Assembly: GCA_905221605.1 (NCBI GenBank) | Contig: CAJNDS010001112.1 | Span: 451,001 to 515,000 of the forward strand | Length of the DNA stretch: 64,000 nt | Direction of reading: 5' to 3' | Source of the DNA: Symbiodinium natans | Taxonomy: Eukaryota; Sar; Dinophyceae; Suessiales; Symbiodiniaceae | Shown: one piece after another, positions 9,801 through 19,362 of the stretch | Position numbering within the stretch: position 1 is the stretch's first letter | Layout: each line of letters starts with the position of its first letter | Notes under the pieces: generated by a model | What the model saw: only the letters and a program-made list of their open reading frames with translations | What the model was told of the DNA's origin: nothing | The model's database searches: none | Translations under genes and position numbers: made by a program

Positions 9801-10564
9801 CTAAACCCTAAACCCTAAACCCTAAACCCCGCAAGGTTCTTAGGCAAACCCCGCAGCGCCAGGGCCAATGCCTTCGGCTCCTTCGGAGCCGTGAGCTCCC
9901 AGACAGCGAGGGGCTGCCGGGTCAGGGTCACCTCAGCCTCGCCCAGGATGTCCTTTAGGGTTTAGGGTTTAGGGTTTAGGGTTTAGGGTTTAGTGTTTAG
10001 GGTTTAGGGGCCCCAGGATGTCCTCTCCCAGAGCCTCGGCATCCTCGAGAATCCGGCTCCCCAAAGCCAGGGTTTGCGTGGAGACCAGCTCCTAGGATGG
10101 CCCTTACAACCCTCGGAAAAATATTCCTGAACATGGGTTTAGGGTTTAGGGTTTAGGGTTTAGGGTTTAGGGTTTAGGGTAAAGGGTTCAGGTTTCAGGA
10201 ATATGATCCTCTTGAACCCAATAAGGGGGAACAAAAATGCGCCAAGGGCCTATTGAGGCTCGCGCCAGCCTGTCTCCGCTTCAATGGCCTCCTTCAGCTG
10301 CCTCCCTGTCCAGGTGGGCTCACCTATACTCCCCTTAGGGTTTAGGGTTTAGGGTTTAGGGTTTAGGGTTTAGGGTTTAGGGTTTAGGGTTAATGGTTAG
10401 GGTTTAGGGTTTAAGGTTTGAGGACCAAACAAAAATACGATTTCTAATATCCTCTTGGGTCGTATATAAACAAAAATAAAGAAATAATTCCCACGGGGGA
10501 TAGAGTCACAGGGAATGGAGCAGAGATGCCCGTCGAGGCTGTTCACGCGGAGGGTCACGGTCAT
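6895..10564 (-). CDS. Ubiquitin-like-domain protein, 12 exons split by introner elements and telomeric introns
   Basis: Exons on the minus strand: 10510-10564 (ATG), 10262-10323, 10023-10091, 9850-9952, 9304-9718, 9083-9199, 8805-8923, 8459-8576, 7741-7815, 7514-7592, 7063-7192, 6895-6958 (TAG). Joined they give about 468 residues. The N-terminus (MTVTLRVNSLDGH, then TGRQLKEAIEAETG, then QTLALGSRILEDAEALG) has the ubiquitin-fold pattern and is assembled from four exons. The rest (FLMRELGGYVFDGSS, SVGKRFADSGSVFNIIFTG, SVKYFFEKLATEAFGPF) is unrecognised. Frame closes across all junctions except two. The 8805/8576 junction works only with a GG donor or a 1-nt shift. Exon 7063-7192 changes frame internally by one base (indel or decay). 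SL trans-splicing just upstream of the ATG is plausible but not shown. Confidence 0.72.
6959..7058. mobile_element. Introner, family L (last intron of the ubiquitin-like gene)
   Basis: 100-bp family L element; + strand end CTAGGATGGCC. Flanks GAGC (6955-6958) and AAGC (7059-7062) are a 4-bp TSD with one mismatch. On the minus strand the intron starts GCTT and ends CTAG|G. Splicing joins DL|LFGVGKEAAFN and runs to the stop codon. Confidence 0.75.
7193..7509. mobile_element. Introner, family B2, swollen by telomeric and 9-bp repeats
   Basis: Outer ends are the family B2 termini (CTTGG...CCAAG) and the TSD AGTC is intact on both sides (7189-7192, 7510-7513). The body holds CCCTAAA, two 9-bp minisatellites and degenerate telomeric repeats. 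The intron is GA-AG|G on the minus strand and the outer exons join in frame. Confidence 0.75.
7302..7480. repeat. Two adjoining 9-bp minisatellites (TATCAAGCC then TATAAAGCC)
   Basis: Eight or so copies of TATCAAGCC are followed by about ten of TATAAAGCC, with perfect phase at the switch. Both resemble telomere heptamer variants (CTAAAGCC occurs next to them) and the block starts and ends in CCCTAAA. Confidence 0.95.
7593..7736. mobile_element. Introner, family L, carrying an internal TTTAGGG tract
   Basis: Perfect TSD GCTC (7589-7592, 7737-7740). Minus-strand intron GAGC...TTAG|GAGC. The tract at 7626-7680 sits in the middle of the element, between GAATATTG and GATCCTCTT. Splicing gives AAKS|VQATIQASPQ in frame. 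Confidence 0.85.
7816..8454. mobile_element. Introner shell (family B2) of 639 bp holding other insertions
   Basis: Left end CTTGGTCGCCC and right end GGGCTATCCAAG are family B2 termini, and the TSD AATC is intact (7812-7815, 8455-8458). Inside are a family D copy (about 8322-8392), a purine-rich stretch, a 40-bp tandem duplication (8221-8305) and a short telomeric stretch. The intron is GA-AG|G and joins LTAEI|PEAPITQ in frame, so a once-short intron has grown while keeping its splice ends. Confidence 0.75.
8924..9082. mobile_element. Intron made of a family J element plus a TTTAGGG tract
   Basis: Family J body 8980-9078; the telomeric tract 8934-8977 replaces its outer end. Flanks GCTG/GCAG on the minus strand are a near-perfect TSD. 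The GC-AG|G intron joins EK|QPVAKAIGRS in frame. Confidence 0.7.
9200..9299. mobile_element. Introner, family K
   Basis: 100 bp, minus-strand start CTTCGTCATAG and end ATGAACTAG, with flanks GAGT/GAAT (TSD with one mismatch). GA-AG|G intron joining NSGV|NYDSLTSS. Same family as 15195-15340 and 51028-51127. Confidence 0.78.
9719..9849. repeat. Telomeric-repeat intron (GT-AG), borders less certain
   Basis: About ten CCCTAAA copies (9758-9829) fill most of this intron. The donor GTTTGC at 9849 and the acceptor TAG|G at 9719 keep the frame (LALRG|MQFNFFPLA). No TSD seen; the low-coordinate end has extra sequence that may be an element remnant. Confidence 0.55.
9953..10022. repeat. Telomeric-repeat intron with 12-bp target-site duplication
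   Basis: 70-bp intron that is almost only telomeric heptamer. The host sequence CCCAGGATGTCC occurs directly at both ends (9942-9953 and 10012-10023). On the minus strand the intron starts GACATCC (from the duplication) and ends CCCTAAAG|G. Removing it fuses ALGE|DILGEAEV inside the ubiquitin-like domain with frame and fold length preserved. Confidence 0.85.
10092..10257. mobile_element. Introner, family L, with internal telomeric tract
   Basis: Perfect TSD GCTC (10088-10091, 10258-10261). + strand start CTAGGATGGCC. A TTTAGGG tract (10137-10180) occupies the middle, at the same place as in the copy at 7593. Minus-strand intron GA-AG|G joining TGWR|ELVST. Confidence 0.88.
10324..10505. mobile_element. 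Introner, family A, with internal telomeric tract
   Basis: Perfect TSD TCAC (10320-10323, 10506-10509). + strand ends CTATACTCCCC and GGGGGATAGAG. The element is interrupted at CCCCTTA by TTTAGGG repeats (10336-10412). GT-AG|G intron joining HLCSIP|CEPTWTG in frame. Confidence 0.88.
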
Positions 10565-10869
10565 GGCAGCTGGAGGCCGTAAAGTTTAGGGGGCTTATTG
10601 GGGTGATCCTAGAGAATAGTTGGCTACAGTGGACCACCGTCGAGGAACGAAGAGTGCACCATCGTGTATACTTGACAGTGTGTTGCCGTATGTTCTCAGA
10701 GACTTTAGGCTAGTCTCTACCACAAGCCTGTAGCAGACCAGTGCGTTCGGAAGCAAAATTGTCGCGTGTGGCAAGGCCGCGGGATGGCAAGGTTGCCCAG
10801 CTTGGCATGACGGGGTTTGACCAACTGGGCTTGCGACCTTTGGGGCGCGGCCGCAGTCGCAGAAGGCTG

Positions 10870-11010
10870 TCTACCTAGTGACTACTTAGGATGCTTAGTA
10901 ACCCAATTCTTACTGTACTTATCACCCAAGTATAACCCGATTGGGGTACTTAAGGGGCTTAGAAGTGGGTTAGGACTGCACTTGTAACTGGTTCCCCTGA
11001 ACCTCCAAGT
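10870..11010. mobile_element. TIR element, family M
   Basis: Inverted-repeat arms around TAGTAACCC and AAGTGGGTTA, ending GAACCTCCAAG. Related copies at 19250-19362 and 27995-28112 end in the same CTTGGAGGTTCA motif. Confidence 0.6.
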
Positions 11011-11404
11011 AGAGTCCAACAGACGTGTCGCAACGAAGCAGTGTAGGTGATCTGCGATGCGGAACGAAGCACGATGAGGCAGCTGTGGCAAAGTCATGAA
11101 GCCTGCAAGCGGCATCCCGTAGCCGCTGTAGGCGAATTCACCTTTGCCCCTTGTCCATCTAGCACTGCTACTATCAAGCGCACCACGGAGAGTTCATGGA
11201 GCGCCTGCGAATCAGTGCACGTGGCGCTTCGACAAACCCTAAACCCTAAACCCTAAACCGTAAAGCCTAAAGCCTAAACCCTAAAGCCTAAAGCCCAAAG
11301 CCTAAAAGCCTAAAGCCTAAAGCCTAAACCTACGTGCGATCAGGCTGACAACAAGCATGCCAGCCTCTGACAGCGAGCAGGTGTCGTAGTCACTAAATGG
11401 GGGG

Positions 11405-11500
11405 TTTACGGTAGGGGTACCTTCTTGGGGTTTCTTCTTATAAGGGGATCCTACTATTTGGGGGTCTATATTAGGGGGTCCCCATATGTTCGTACACCCC
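11405..11500. mobile_element. TIR element, family G
   Basis: GGGTACCTTCTTGGGG, CTACTATTTGGGGG and TATGTTCGTA in order, as in the copies at 38866-38945, 57900-58010 and 58127-58250. It lies inside a low-complexity block; no TSD seen. Confidence 0.6.
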
Positions 11501-12952
11501 CAGAACTGAGCGAAAATTGTGAGATCCATGTCGTCCATGTTCATGTCCAGGTGCTTCGGCCTAACCCCTGTAGACACTGAATACCCAGAAGGTCGGACAT
11601 GTTTTTCAATGCTGCCTGGCGTTCTCTGTTAGCCTGGGGATATTCTCACAAAGCATTTCAGGAGATACAATTTGTTCTGAGCATCATGCAATGTTTCAGT
11701 TTAAGGGTCAGGGTTTAGCGTCATCAACCCTGTTTGTTGTGAAGCATGGGGGGGGGGGTTGCTCTTATTCTGATATGCACTTACGTGCCGGAATTGCAAA
11801 GGCAGCTGTGCTCCTACACCTTGCCCTGACAGAACCCTAAACCCTAAACCCTAAACCCTGAAGCCCTTGAAGTATGCGAGTCTGCTGACCTCCCACACGA
11901 ACTGCTAACAGCTATGGAACCTCTAGCGGCGGCTATCCGAGCGGTCACGACGCGGAGGTGGCAAAGGAGAGCGCTCTCCTCAGCAGAGGGTTTAGGCATT
12001 AGGGTTTAGGGTTTAGGGTTTAGGGAGAATGAGCTCGACCATAGAAATAAAAAGGGCGCCCTTCTCTGGTCTAAAGGGGCCTATAAGACCAAAAGAGGGA
12101 GTACGGGCCAAGTCTGGGTCCGAGTTGATAAGTAGCGCTGGAATGCTTGAATCACCGACGTCTTTTGTACAATAGAGCGTAAGGGCTGGTCCGGACGGTC
12201 ACGTATGAGCCCCGAAACCCTAAACCCTAAACCCTAAACCCTAAACCCTAAACCCTAAACCCTAAACCCTAAACCCTACCCCGTAAGAGCTTACTTGTGC
12301 CACTTGGGTTACCTTATCGGATCGGACAGGCTGGCTATTAACTCTGCATTCCCGAAAAGTTCAGCTAAGCCCTAAACCCTCAAACCGCCAGCGAGCCCTG
12401 CTTAGGGTTCACGTTTTAGGTTCTAGGGTTTAAGGTTCAGGGTTTGGGGTTCAGGGTTTAGGGTTCACCCATGCCAGCTGTGCTCTGTATCTTGGTACTA
12501 TCATTTTTGTTGCTACTATGGTTCTTTTAGCTGTTAATATTGCGATTTATTTCTGTTTACCATTACAAGTAGAACTATCGCACTTTACATTTTCCGAACT
12601 GTTGTCCTGATCTTGCAAACACAGCGCCATGCTGAGAATAGATTCTCCTACCTGCAGCGTGGAACAAATAACAAACCATTGCCGATGGCGTCTCCTAGCA
12701 TGACTGCATCCACCCCCCTGCCCTCCCGTGGGCAGAAGGACATGTCAACCGGTATGCAGAACCTTAGCCGGCTTTGCCAGCGGCCACTGGAACTCCGACA
12801 CTTTACTCTCCTGCCCAAACCCGAAATCATTTTTTCTTCCGGGCTCCTGCCATTCGCTGGGCCCTGGTTAAACCCTTGAACCTTAAACCCTGCACCTAAA
12901 CCCTGTACCCACAACCCTGAACCCTAAACCTTGGACCCTGTACCCTGAACCC

Positions 12953-13047
12953 CAAAGCTGCAGACTTCTCTTCTTGGCTGTCCAGTTGCTCACTGGCGAC
13001 CTCCGCCGGCTGTCTGAACGCCTTGTCGTAAAGGCTGCTGGAGGGTT
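12953..13047 (-). CDS. Exon-like fragment
   Basis: Minus-strand frame reading SLYDKAFRQPAEVASEQLD and onwards, open across the whole GC-rich piece between two telomeric stretches. Composition and helical pattern match the real exons nearby. Parent gene unknown. Confidence 0.4.
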
Positions 13048-13208
13048 CAGGGTCGGTTTCGGGTTTAGGGTCTTAGGGTTTAGGGGTTTAGGGGTTTAAG
13101 GGTTTAGGGGTTAGGTCCTTAGCAAGATGACGAAGGTAGGAGGTCAGGGACCTGAGGCTGAGCGGAGCTCTGCCCTCTTCTCACATGTGCCTATGGCTGC
13201 GGCTTAAC

Positions 13209-13307
13209 TATACTCCCCTTAGAACCTTAATAAGAATCATGCTATTCATATCCTCTTAAGCTTTATATTATAAAAAAAAACTAATTCCCAAGGGGGATAT
13301 AGGTAAG
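13209..13307. mobile_element. TIR element, family A, outside recognised genes
   Basis: + strand ends CTATACTCCCC and GGGGGATATAG, the same family as the introns at 16719 and 10324. Flanks TTAA/GTAA are a near-TSD. On the minus strand the TSD reads TTAC/TTAA and does not begin with G, unlike the copies that act as introns. Confidence 0.75.
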
Positions 13308-13384
13308 GAGTGTTGTGCACATGTCGCCTCGAGCCGTGCGTTCGCTCATATCGTAAACGCCTGTCGGAAGTTGAGGTTGAGATT

Positions 13385-13535
13385 GGGATGTTACCCCTTA
13401 TAGTTCCCCTAAACCCTAAACCCTAAACCCTCAACCCTCAACCCTCAACCCTAAACCCTAAACCCTGCCCCTATTAAAATCACCATTGAGGACTGTTCGT
13501 ATAAAGGGGAACATCCCAAGGTTGAGATGGATGAG
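13385..13535. mobile_element. TIR element, family F, with 8-bp TSD and internal telomeric tract
   Basis: Ends TTGGGATGTTACCCC and GGGGAACATCCCAA. The flanking direct repeat GTTGAGAT (8 bp) is perfect. A CCCTAAA tract (13408-13466) replaces the middle. Family F copies at 20095 and 31705 also have 7-8-bp duplications, so this family is distinct from the 4-bp TSD families. Confidence 0.75.
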
Positions 13536-14009
13536 GTCTCGGGTTTAGCGGATTGGTCCCCCCGGACACCCTGCACCCTAAACCCTAACCCTGAACCCTG
13601 AACCCTAAACCCTAAACCCTAAACCCTGAACCCTAAACCCTAAACCCCAAAACTTCCTCGGCTTTCATAGCTCCTGGTTAAGCTCTGCCAAAAACTTCCC
13701 TAAAACCCACCTCGACAAAGTCTTGCACACCTTTTGCTGTGCACTCTCGCGAAAATTATTGTCCATCTGCGTGAGATGATCTAAGGCGTAGAGTACTTCA
13801 GAAACTAAACCACCTTGACCGATTGGAGCCTAATCAGTGGGTTTCAGGATTTGAGGTTTAAGCTATCCCTAAACCCTAAACCCTAAACCCCAAGGTATTC
13901 AGAGTTGAAGGACAGAGAGGGGGGGGGCGGGGCAGCTACGACGAGCCGTGCGCCATTAGCCAGGCTGGGAGCTGCAAGCAGTTCCAAGCTCCATGGCTCA
14001 AGTACCTGA

Positions 14010-14460
14010 GCTAGGGTTTAGGGTTTAGGGTTTGGGGTTTAGGGTTTAGGGTTCAGGGTTCAGGGTTCAGGGTTTAGGGTTTAGGGTTTAGGGTGTAGGG
14101 TTTAGGGTTTAGGGTTAGGGTTTATAGGGTTTGCGGGGTTGGAGTTCAGGGTTTAGGGTTTAATGAGGTTTAATAGCGTGGAAAAGGGTTTATAGGGTTT
14201 ATAGGGTTTGTCGGGTTTGTAGGGTTTAGGGTTAGGGTTTGGGGTTTAAAGGGTTTTTAGGGTTTTTAGGGCTCATAGGGTTTGTAGGGTTTGTAGGGCT
14301 TTGTAGGGTTTATGGGGTTTACAGGGTTTCTATGGTTTCTTGGGTTTATGTGTTGAAGGGTTTTAGGGTCTCTAGGGCGTTAGGGCGATAGGGTTTACAG
14401 GGTTTACAGGGCGTGTGGGCTTGTAGAACGTAGGACTTGTAGGGTTTACAGGGTTAAACG
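14010..14460. repeat. Degenerate telomeric array
   Basis: Starts as regular TTTAGGG and decays into GGGTTTATAGGG, GGGTTTGTAGGG and GGGTTTACAGGG variants that run up to the J-domain gene. It looks like an old tract that has drifted. Confidence 0.85.
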
Positions 14461-14503
14461 GGTCCGGGTTGTGGACTTCCAGGGTTTATAGGATTTATGG
14501 GGT

Positions 14504-15609
14504 TCATCGATGTTCATAGGAATTTGTGGCTTGGAATACCTGTAGGCTTGACTCTGGAAAGCCTTGGTACTGAGCTCCAGGTCCACCTCGATCCTCGGCC
14601 CCGCACACGGCGCACGCGTGCTTAAAGCCACAGTCCGCCGACAGAGTGCACCTCACATCGTCCGCATCTCGGTTGAAGTTCACGCAGAGGCGGGCGCGGA
14701 TGCAGAAGGCCCGCAGCTTTCTCCAATCCTCGGTGTCCTGATACTTCTCGCGCGTCCGTACAGGGTTTTGCTTCAGCTGTGACTCTTCCGACCTCCGCTG
14801 GAGGACTTGTGCAAGTTCTACTGGCTTGGGCGGTGGCGGCGGCGGCACCTCTGGTACATCTGCTCCGGAAGCTTGGGGCTTCGATCCGGCAGCCACAGCC
14901 GCTGCAAAGGGGCACTGCCGCTGCTGCGCCGGAGCGGGCGGAGTCTCATCTGCATCCGCATCGTGTGCATCGATTGCTTCCGGGGGCACCGTGGGCACCC
15001 CTCCCTTCGCCTCATCGCAGCCCCGCCATTCTGCAGCCTCGCGGTTGGCGAGGCCCTCTTCCAGGCAAGTTAGAAACTCCTCGAGCCTCTCTGGGACCTC
15101 GGCCAAGGACTTCAGGAGATTTTGGCAGCGCCGCTCAAGGGAGGGGCAGGGCCCAAGCTTCCGAGCCCTTTGCACCAAAGGGCCTGTGAAGTGCCTAGTT
15201 TTCATTGTTGGGACAATATAAAAAATTAAATTTTCCTTATTCCTTATTGGGTTTTAAGTACCCTTAAGAATGCCAATTCTGATACCTTATTGGGTTGAAG
15301 TGCCCTTTAAAGTGTAAAGTGTTACCCAGCTATGACAAAGGTGCATGGCGACCAGGGACAAGGCACTGGGCGCATGGGCCAAGGCACCAGCGGCCAGGAG
15401 CTCGAGGCCTTGACGGAGGAACCTGCAGAAGAGCCGCTCTGCGGACCTTGGTAGGGTTTAGGGCTTAGGGTTTAGGGTTTATAGGGTTTAGGGTATTATA
15501 ACAAGGGCACCATTTTTGTGTTGGCAAATTTATAAGGGCACCTGAACCAAAAAGAGTGAAAAAAAGGGTTACTGGGCTAATGTAGGGGCCTTAATGATTA
15601 GGATAGGGT

Positions 15610-15642
<33 letters not shown>

Positions 15643-17301
15643 TTGTAGTATAATGATGTAGGGACAGAACGGAATATGATTAGTAACGATTCCGACCACG
15701 ATATTACCGAGGGGCACAGCGCTTGGTGGGAGTACGGCAACTTCAGCAGCAAAGCCGTCCTTGGTAGCCCCAAACCCTAAACCCAAAACCCTGAAACCCT
15801 GAACCCCTAAACCCCTAAACCCCTAAAAACCCTAAACCCCTAAACCCCTAAACCCCCAAAAACCCTAAAACCATAAACCCTAAACCCTAAACCCTAAACC
15901 CTAAACCCTAAAAACCCTAAACCTACCAAGCATCAATGAATTGGCGAAGCATGGTCAGGCAGGGCGGAGCTTTACCCGCTTTGCGTTCTGCGAGCATCTC
16001 TTGGGCCTTTGTTGCGCGCTTCCAGAGGTCCACGGCTTCGTCATGCAACCTTCGGGTTTAGGGTTTAGGGTTTAGGGTTTAGGGTTTAGGGTTTCAAGTT
16101 TTGCTTGCACCACAGCCTTCAGACAAACCCTAAACCTAACTCTAAACCCTAAACCCTAACCCTGAACCTGAACCCGAAACCCGAAACCCGACACCCTAAA
16201 CCCTAAACCCTGAACCCTAAACCCTAAACCCTTACTGTAGATTCCACAAGGAGCTTGAGGCGGCGCTGCGCCAGCTTCGTCGCTTCGGGGAGGTCGTCTT
16301 CTGGAAGGTCCCTGGCCGCCTGAGCTTCCTTGCAGCGCTTCAGGAGCTCATTCCTGAGGGGGTTTAGGGTTTAGGGTTTAGGGTTTAGGGGTTGAGGGGT
16401 TTGGGTTGAGGGTTTAGGGTTGAAGGGTTTAGGGATTAGGGTTGAAGGGTTAGGCAAGTTTCGGACTTAGGTTAACAAGTTGGGCGTCAAATTGTGGAGA
16501 CTAGTGGACTTGCCTCGAAGCAAACATTATGCAGCATTGAGTGCCACTGGAGAGCCAGGATGCATTCCGAACAACCCCCCGCTGCCAGGCGGGTCATCGT
16601 CGGTAGGCACGTGGATGCGCTCAAGCATCGTTTGTAGCTGCTGGAAGTCTTCCTCCGTGCCACCCTTGTCCGGGTGGGCTGTGAGGGCCTTCTGCTTGTA
16701 GCTCCGCTGCACGGCTTCCTATACTCCCCTTTGAACCTTAACAAAAAGTATTTTTGAATATCCTCTTGGGTTTCAAATAAGCAAAAACAATAATTCCCAA
16801 GGGGGATATAGCTTCGGGGTCAGCATCTGCACCGAGGCCCAGGAAGGCCAGCGCCGAGCGCCGCTCCAACACCGCCACGCCCTCCGCGGCCCGCTCTCGC
16901 CAGCGCTGCAGCGTCTCCACCTCGGACGCCAGGTCCTTGGCCTTGGCGCCGACGTCCGCGAGATCGCTCCAATCTTTCTGGATCTCAGCTGCAATGGCTG
17001 AAGGCTTCAGGGCACCCAACCTGGCGCGCTGCTCCGCGTCCGACAGGAGTTGCGCATCGCCTTCGGCGCACTGCTCCAGGAGGGGGAAGGCCACCACTCC
17101 CAAGCCAAACACCGCAACTCCCGCGGCCACACGGGGGTCCCCGTGCTGCAGAAGCCGGCCGGTTGCATCCGAGGAGGATCTGGCCTTGGTCGGTATTCCG
17201 TCATCATGGCATGGGACCAGCGCCATGGCAGGCTCCTCCTGACCGCATGCGAGGACAGTCATGCCGATGCCCTTTGCAGACCCCTCTTCCACCCAATGCA
17301 C
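14504..17301 (-). CDS. J-domain (DnaJ-like) protein, at least seven exons
   Basis: Minus-strand exons: 16816-17301 (true start upstream or near here), about 16564-16718, 16236-16353, about 16095-16116, 15927-16049, 15345-15446, about 14600-15194. The J domain is split by a family A introner: LGLGADADPEA|VQRSYKQKALTA then HPDKGG. Its 16-residue spacing from LGL to the conserved Y equals that of bacterial DnaJ only if the element and one TSD are removed. Next come helical exons (NELLKRCKEAQAARDLPEDD, LWKRATKAQEMLAERK, a leucine-rich exon) and a proline-rich linker. The end is cysteine-rich (CTLSADCGFKHACAVCG), zinc-finger-like. J proteins stimulate Hsp70 ATPase through HPD; the finger suggests a nucleic-acid or protein partner. 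The joins 16564/16353 and 16095/16049 are tentative. Confidence 0.72.
15195..15340. mobile_element. Introner, family K
   Basis: Perfect TSD GTGC (15191-15194, 15341-15344). Minus-strand start CTTTGTCATAGC and end GAAAACTAG. GC-AG|G intron joining SLVAM|HFTGPLVQ in frame. Confidence 0.88.
15447..15926. other. Composite intron: telomeric tracts, family B2 remnant and poly-G
   Basis: GT-AG|G intron (donor GTAGGT at 15926, acceptor CCAAG|G at 15447) that keeps frame, DAW|SAERLFC. It holds CCCTAAA variants (15770-15925), a poly-G run (15610-15641), a family B2 piece (15490-15590) and TTTAGGG (15453-15494) in opposite orientation to the first tract. Confidence 0.7.
16719..16811. mobile_element. 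Introner, family A, inside the J domain
   Basis: 93 bp with ends CTATACTCCCC and GGGGGATATAG on the + strand. Perfect TSD CTTC (16715-16718, 16812-16815). On the minus strand the intron is GAAG...TATAG|GAAG, a GA-AG intron. This is the cleanest case because the J domain gives an independent check on length. Confidence 0.92.
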
Positions 17302-17818
17302 CGTGAGGGACCTTGCTAATCTTTCCTGTCCAGTTTCCTACGAAAACTACAGGTCAATATTGGTTGTACTATTTACAATCGTTTTTTTGTTCAGTTTGTC
17401 CCACCTTAAGAAAGGTTGCTTAATTATTTGCTGCGCAAATGGCCTCCATGACTGCTCAGGATGCAAAAGGAACCTCGACCCTGGACCCTAGATTCTCTCC
17501 TTGTGAAGCCCAAGCGAGGGAGCCGATGCTGCTGCAAAGTCCAATGTGAGAAGACCCTGAATGGGAGAAACCCTGGCTGACCCCAAATCCTGTAAAGCGC
17601 AAATCAACTCTCCTAATCCCTATAAACCCTAAACAAACCCTACTCTCACCACATCCGAGGATGAAAGGAACCTCCATTACGCCCCACTGACACCTGATTA
17701 CTCAATCAGATCCTCTTACACCCAACAAAAGAAAACATCAAATGTCCCAAGGTCCTACCTAACCTAACTGGGCTGTGCACACACAACCCTCTACGGTTGG
17801 GTACCTCAGGTGGTATTG

Positions 17819-17905
17819 AGGTTTAGGGTTTAGGGTTTAGGGTTTGGGGTTTAGGGTTTAGGGTTTAGGGTTTAGGGTTTAGGGTTTAGGGTTTAGGGTT
17901 TAGGG
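17819..17905. repeat. TTTAGGG tract
   Basis: Twelve near-perfect heptamers with one TTTGGGG variant. Confidence 0.97.
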
Positions 17906-19077
17906 TGGTAATCTGGGGGCTATAAAGAGATTGGGGTTTAGCTGCGTCGAAAGGCTACCATGGCACGACTGCATGAAGACTGCACGTCTTGCAGCGCCTC
18001 TCTCTCCCTGGCTCTCGAAGTTTTAGGCGTTTCTCCAAACAAGCCCTAAATCCTAAACCCTAAACCCTAAGCCCCCTAAAAACAACCGTGACTGACATGA
18101 AGGCCCACCTTCGTCTTGGCGGGCTAGGCGACCTGAATTTGCAGAGTTCAAGCAGGTGCCCCAAACCCTCCACAGTGGGATGTTCGGGTTTAGGGTTTAG
18201 GGTTTAGGCCCCTTGTTCTGGCGGTCCTTAATAGGGATTATAGTGCCCTACCCCCCAACCCTAAGCCTAAACCCCCTAACCCCCTCCCTTCCCCCAAAGA
18301 AAAAAATAACCCTAATTTCGAACCAGCCTTCAACAGGCCCCTGCCCCCTGGGCCAGGGCCCTGAGGCAGCGAGCTGTGAAAAAACCACTCGGGTTTATTA
18401 TAGGTTCTTAAGGGAGAGGGGGGTTCAAGGCGGGGGTATGAAACCCAAGGTTCCCTAATACTCCCCACTACCCAAAGCCTAAACCCTAAACCCTAAACCC
18501 TAAACCCTAAACCCTAAACCCTAAACCCCAACTAAACCCTAAACCCTAAACCCTAAAGCCCTTCGGGAGCCTGCGCCGGCTTCGGCTGCGGCTGCGATCT
18601 CGAGGAGGGCGCCGGTCGTCCTCCCGGGCTTGGGGCGTGCAGGTGGCGGTTTAGGGTTTAGGGTTTAGGGTTTAGGGTTTGGGGTTTAGGGTTTAGCGTT
18701 TAGGGTTTAGGGCTTAGGGTTTACACTTAGGGTTCATTGGGTTTCTACGGTTTATGCAGTTCATAGTGTTTGCAGGGTTGGTTTAGGGTTGAGGGTTCAT
18801 CGAGTTTAGGTTATGGGCACAGGTTTTTGGGTTTGGGGTTTATATGCATAGGCTTCATAGACAGAGTTGGTGTACAGGTTTCATATAGGGTTTATAGGCC
18901 TGTTTGCAGGGCTTGCAAGGTTCAAGGTTTGAAGGGGTTCAGAACATGTACGCTTTAGGGTTTAGGGCCAAGTGCGTTGATATAAGATCATAGGCCCCTT
19001 TGCGATGTCGATGATGATACTTTCCTTGTAGTCTAGGGCACCAAAGAGTGACATCAGCTGATGCACCCACTCAGATC

Positions 19078-19172
19078 TTCCAAACCCCCTTAGCTAAGGA
19101 GTATACCCTAATTAGTCCGAATTTCTACTAAGGATCACTATTAAGGGGTTTGGGAAGATCTGGGCATCTAAA
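19078..19172. mobile_element. Palindromic TIR element, family E
   Basis: Arms AGATCTTCCAAACCCCC and GGGGTTTGGGAAGATCT with CTAAGGAGTATACC and TACTAAGGATCACT inside. Part of the same arm is seen at 32690-32712. Confidence 0.65.
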
Positions 19173-19249
19173 AGCCCTAAGCCCCAAACCCTAAAGCTTC
19201 CAGCCATTCTTGCATGAAGGAATCGCAACCACCTCAAACAAAGGATGAC

Positions 19250-19362
19250 TTGAAGGTTCATGGGTACTTGTACGTGAGGTTATAAGTAGGGTGACTGTGG
19301 TTCTAACCTTACTTAGGGTACATATATAACCCTACTTACCAGTACCCATGAAACTCCAAGTT
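19250..19362. mobile_element. TIR element, family M
   Basis: Arms TTGAAGGTTCATGGGTAC and GTACCCATGAAACTCCAA enclose a second palindrome around TAAGTAGGGT and ACCCTACTTA. About 113 bp. Confidence 0.7.

Larger units (their letters stand above)
10565..14499. other. Gene-poor stretch of telomeric tracts, TIR elements and exon-like pieces
   Basis: Upstream of the ubiquitin-like gene, 10580-10870 looks unique. Then come a family M element (about 10870-11010), CCCTAAA/TAAAGCC variants (11235-11330), telomeric tracts (for example 12217-12277 and 13408-13466) and a family J copy (12043-12120). An exon-like piece is at 12953-13047. No complete gene recognised. Confidence 0.6.

Noticed and set aside
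12613-12914. Overlapping ORFs on both strands at 12.6-12.9 kb
   Set aside because: No exon-like codon pattern and no splice or TSD context; they end in degenerate heptamers.
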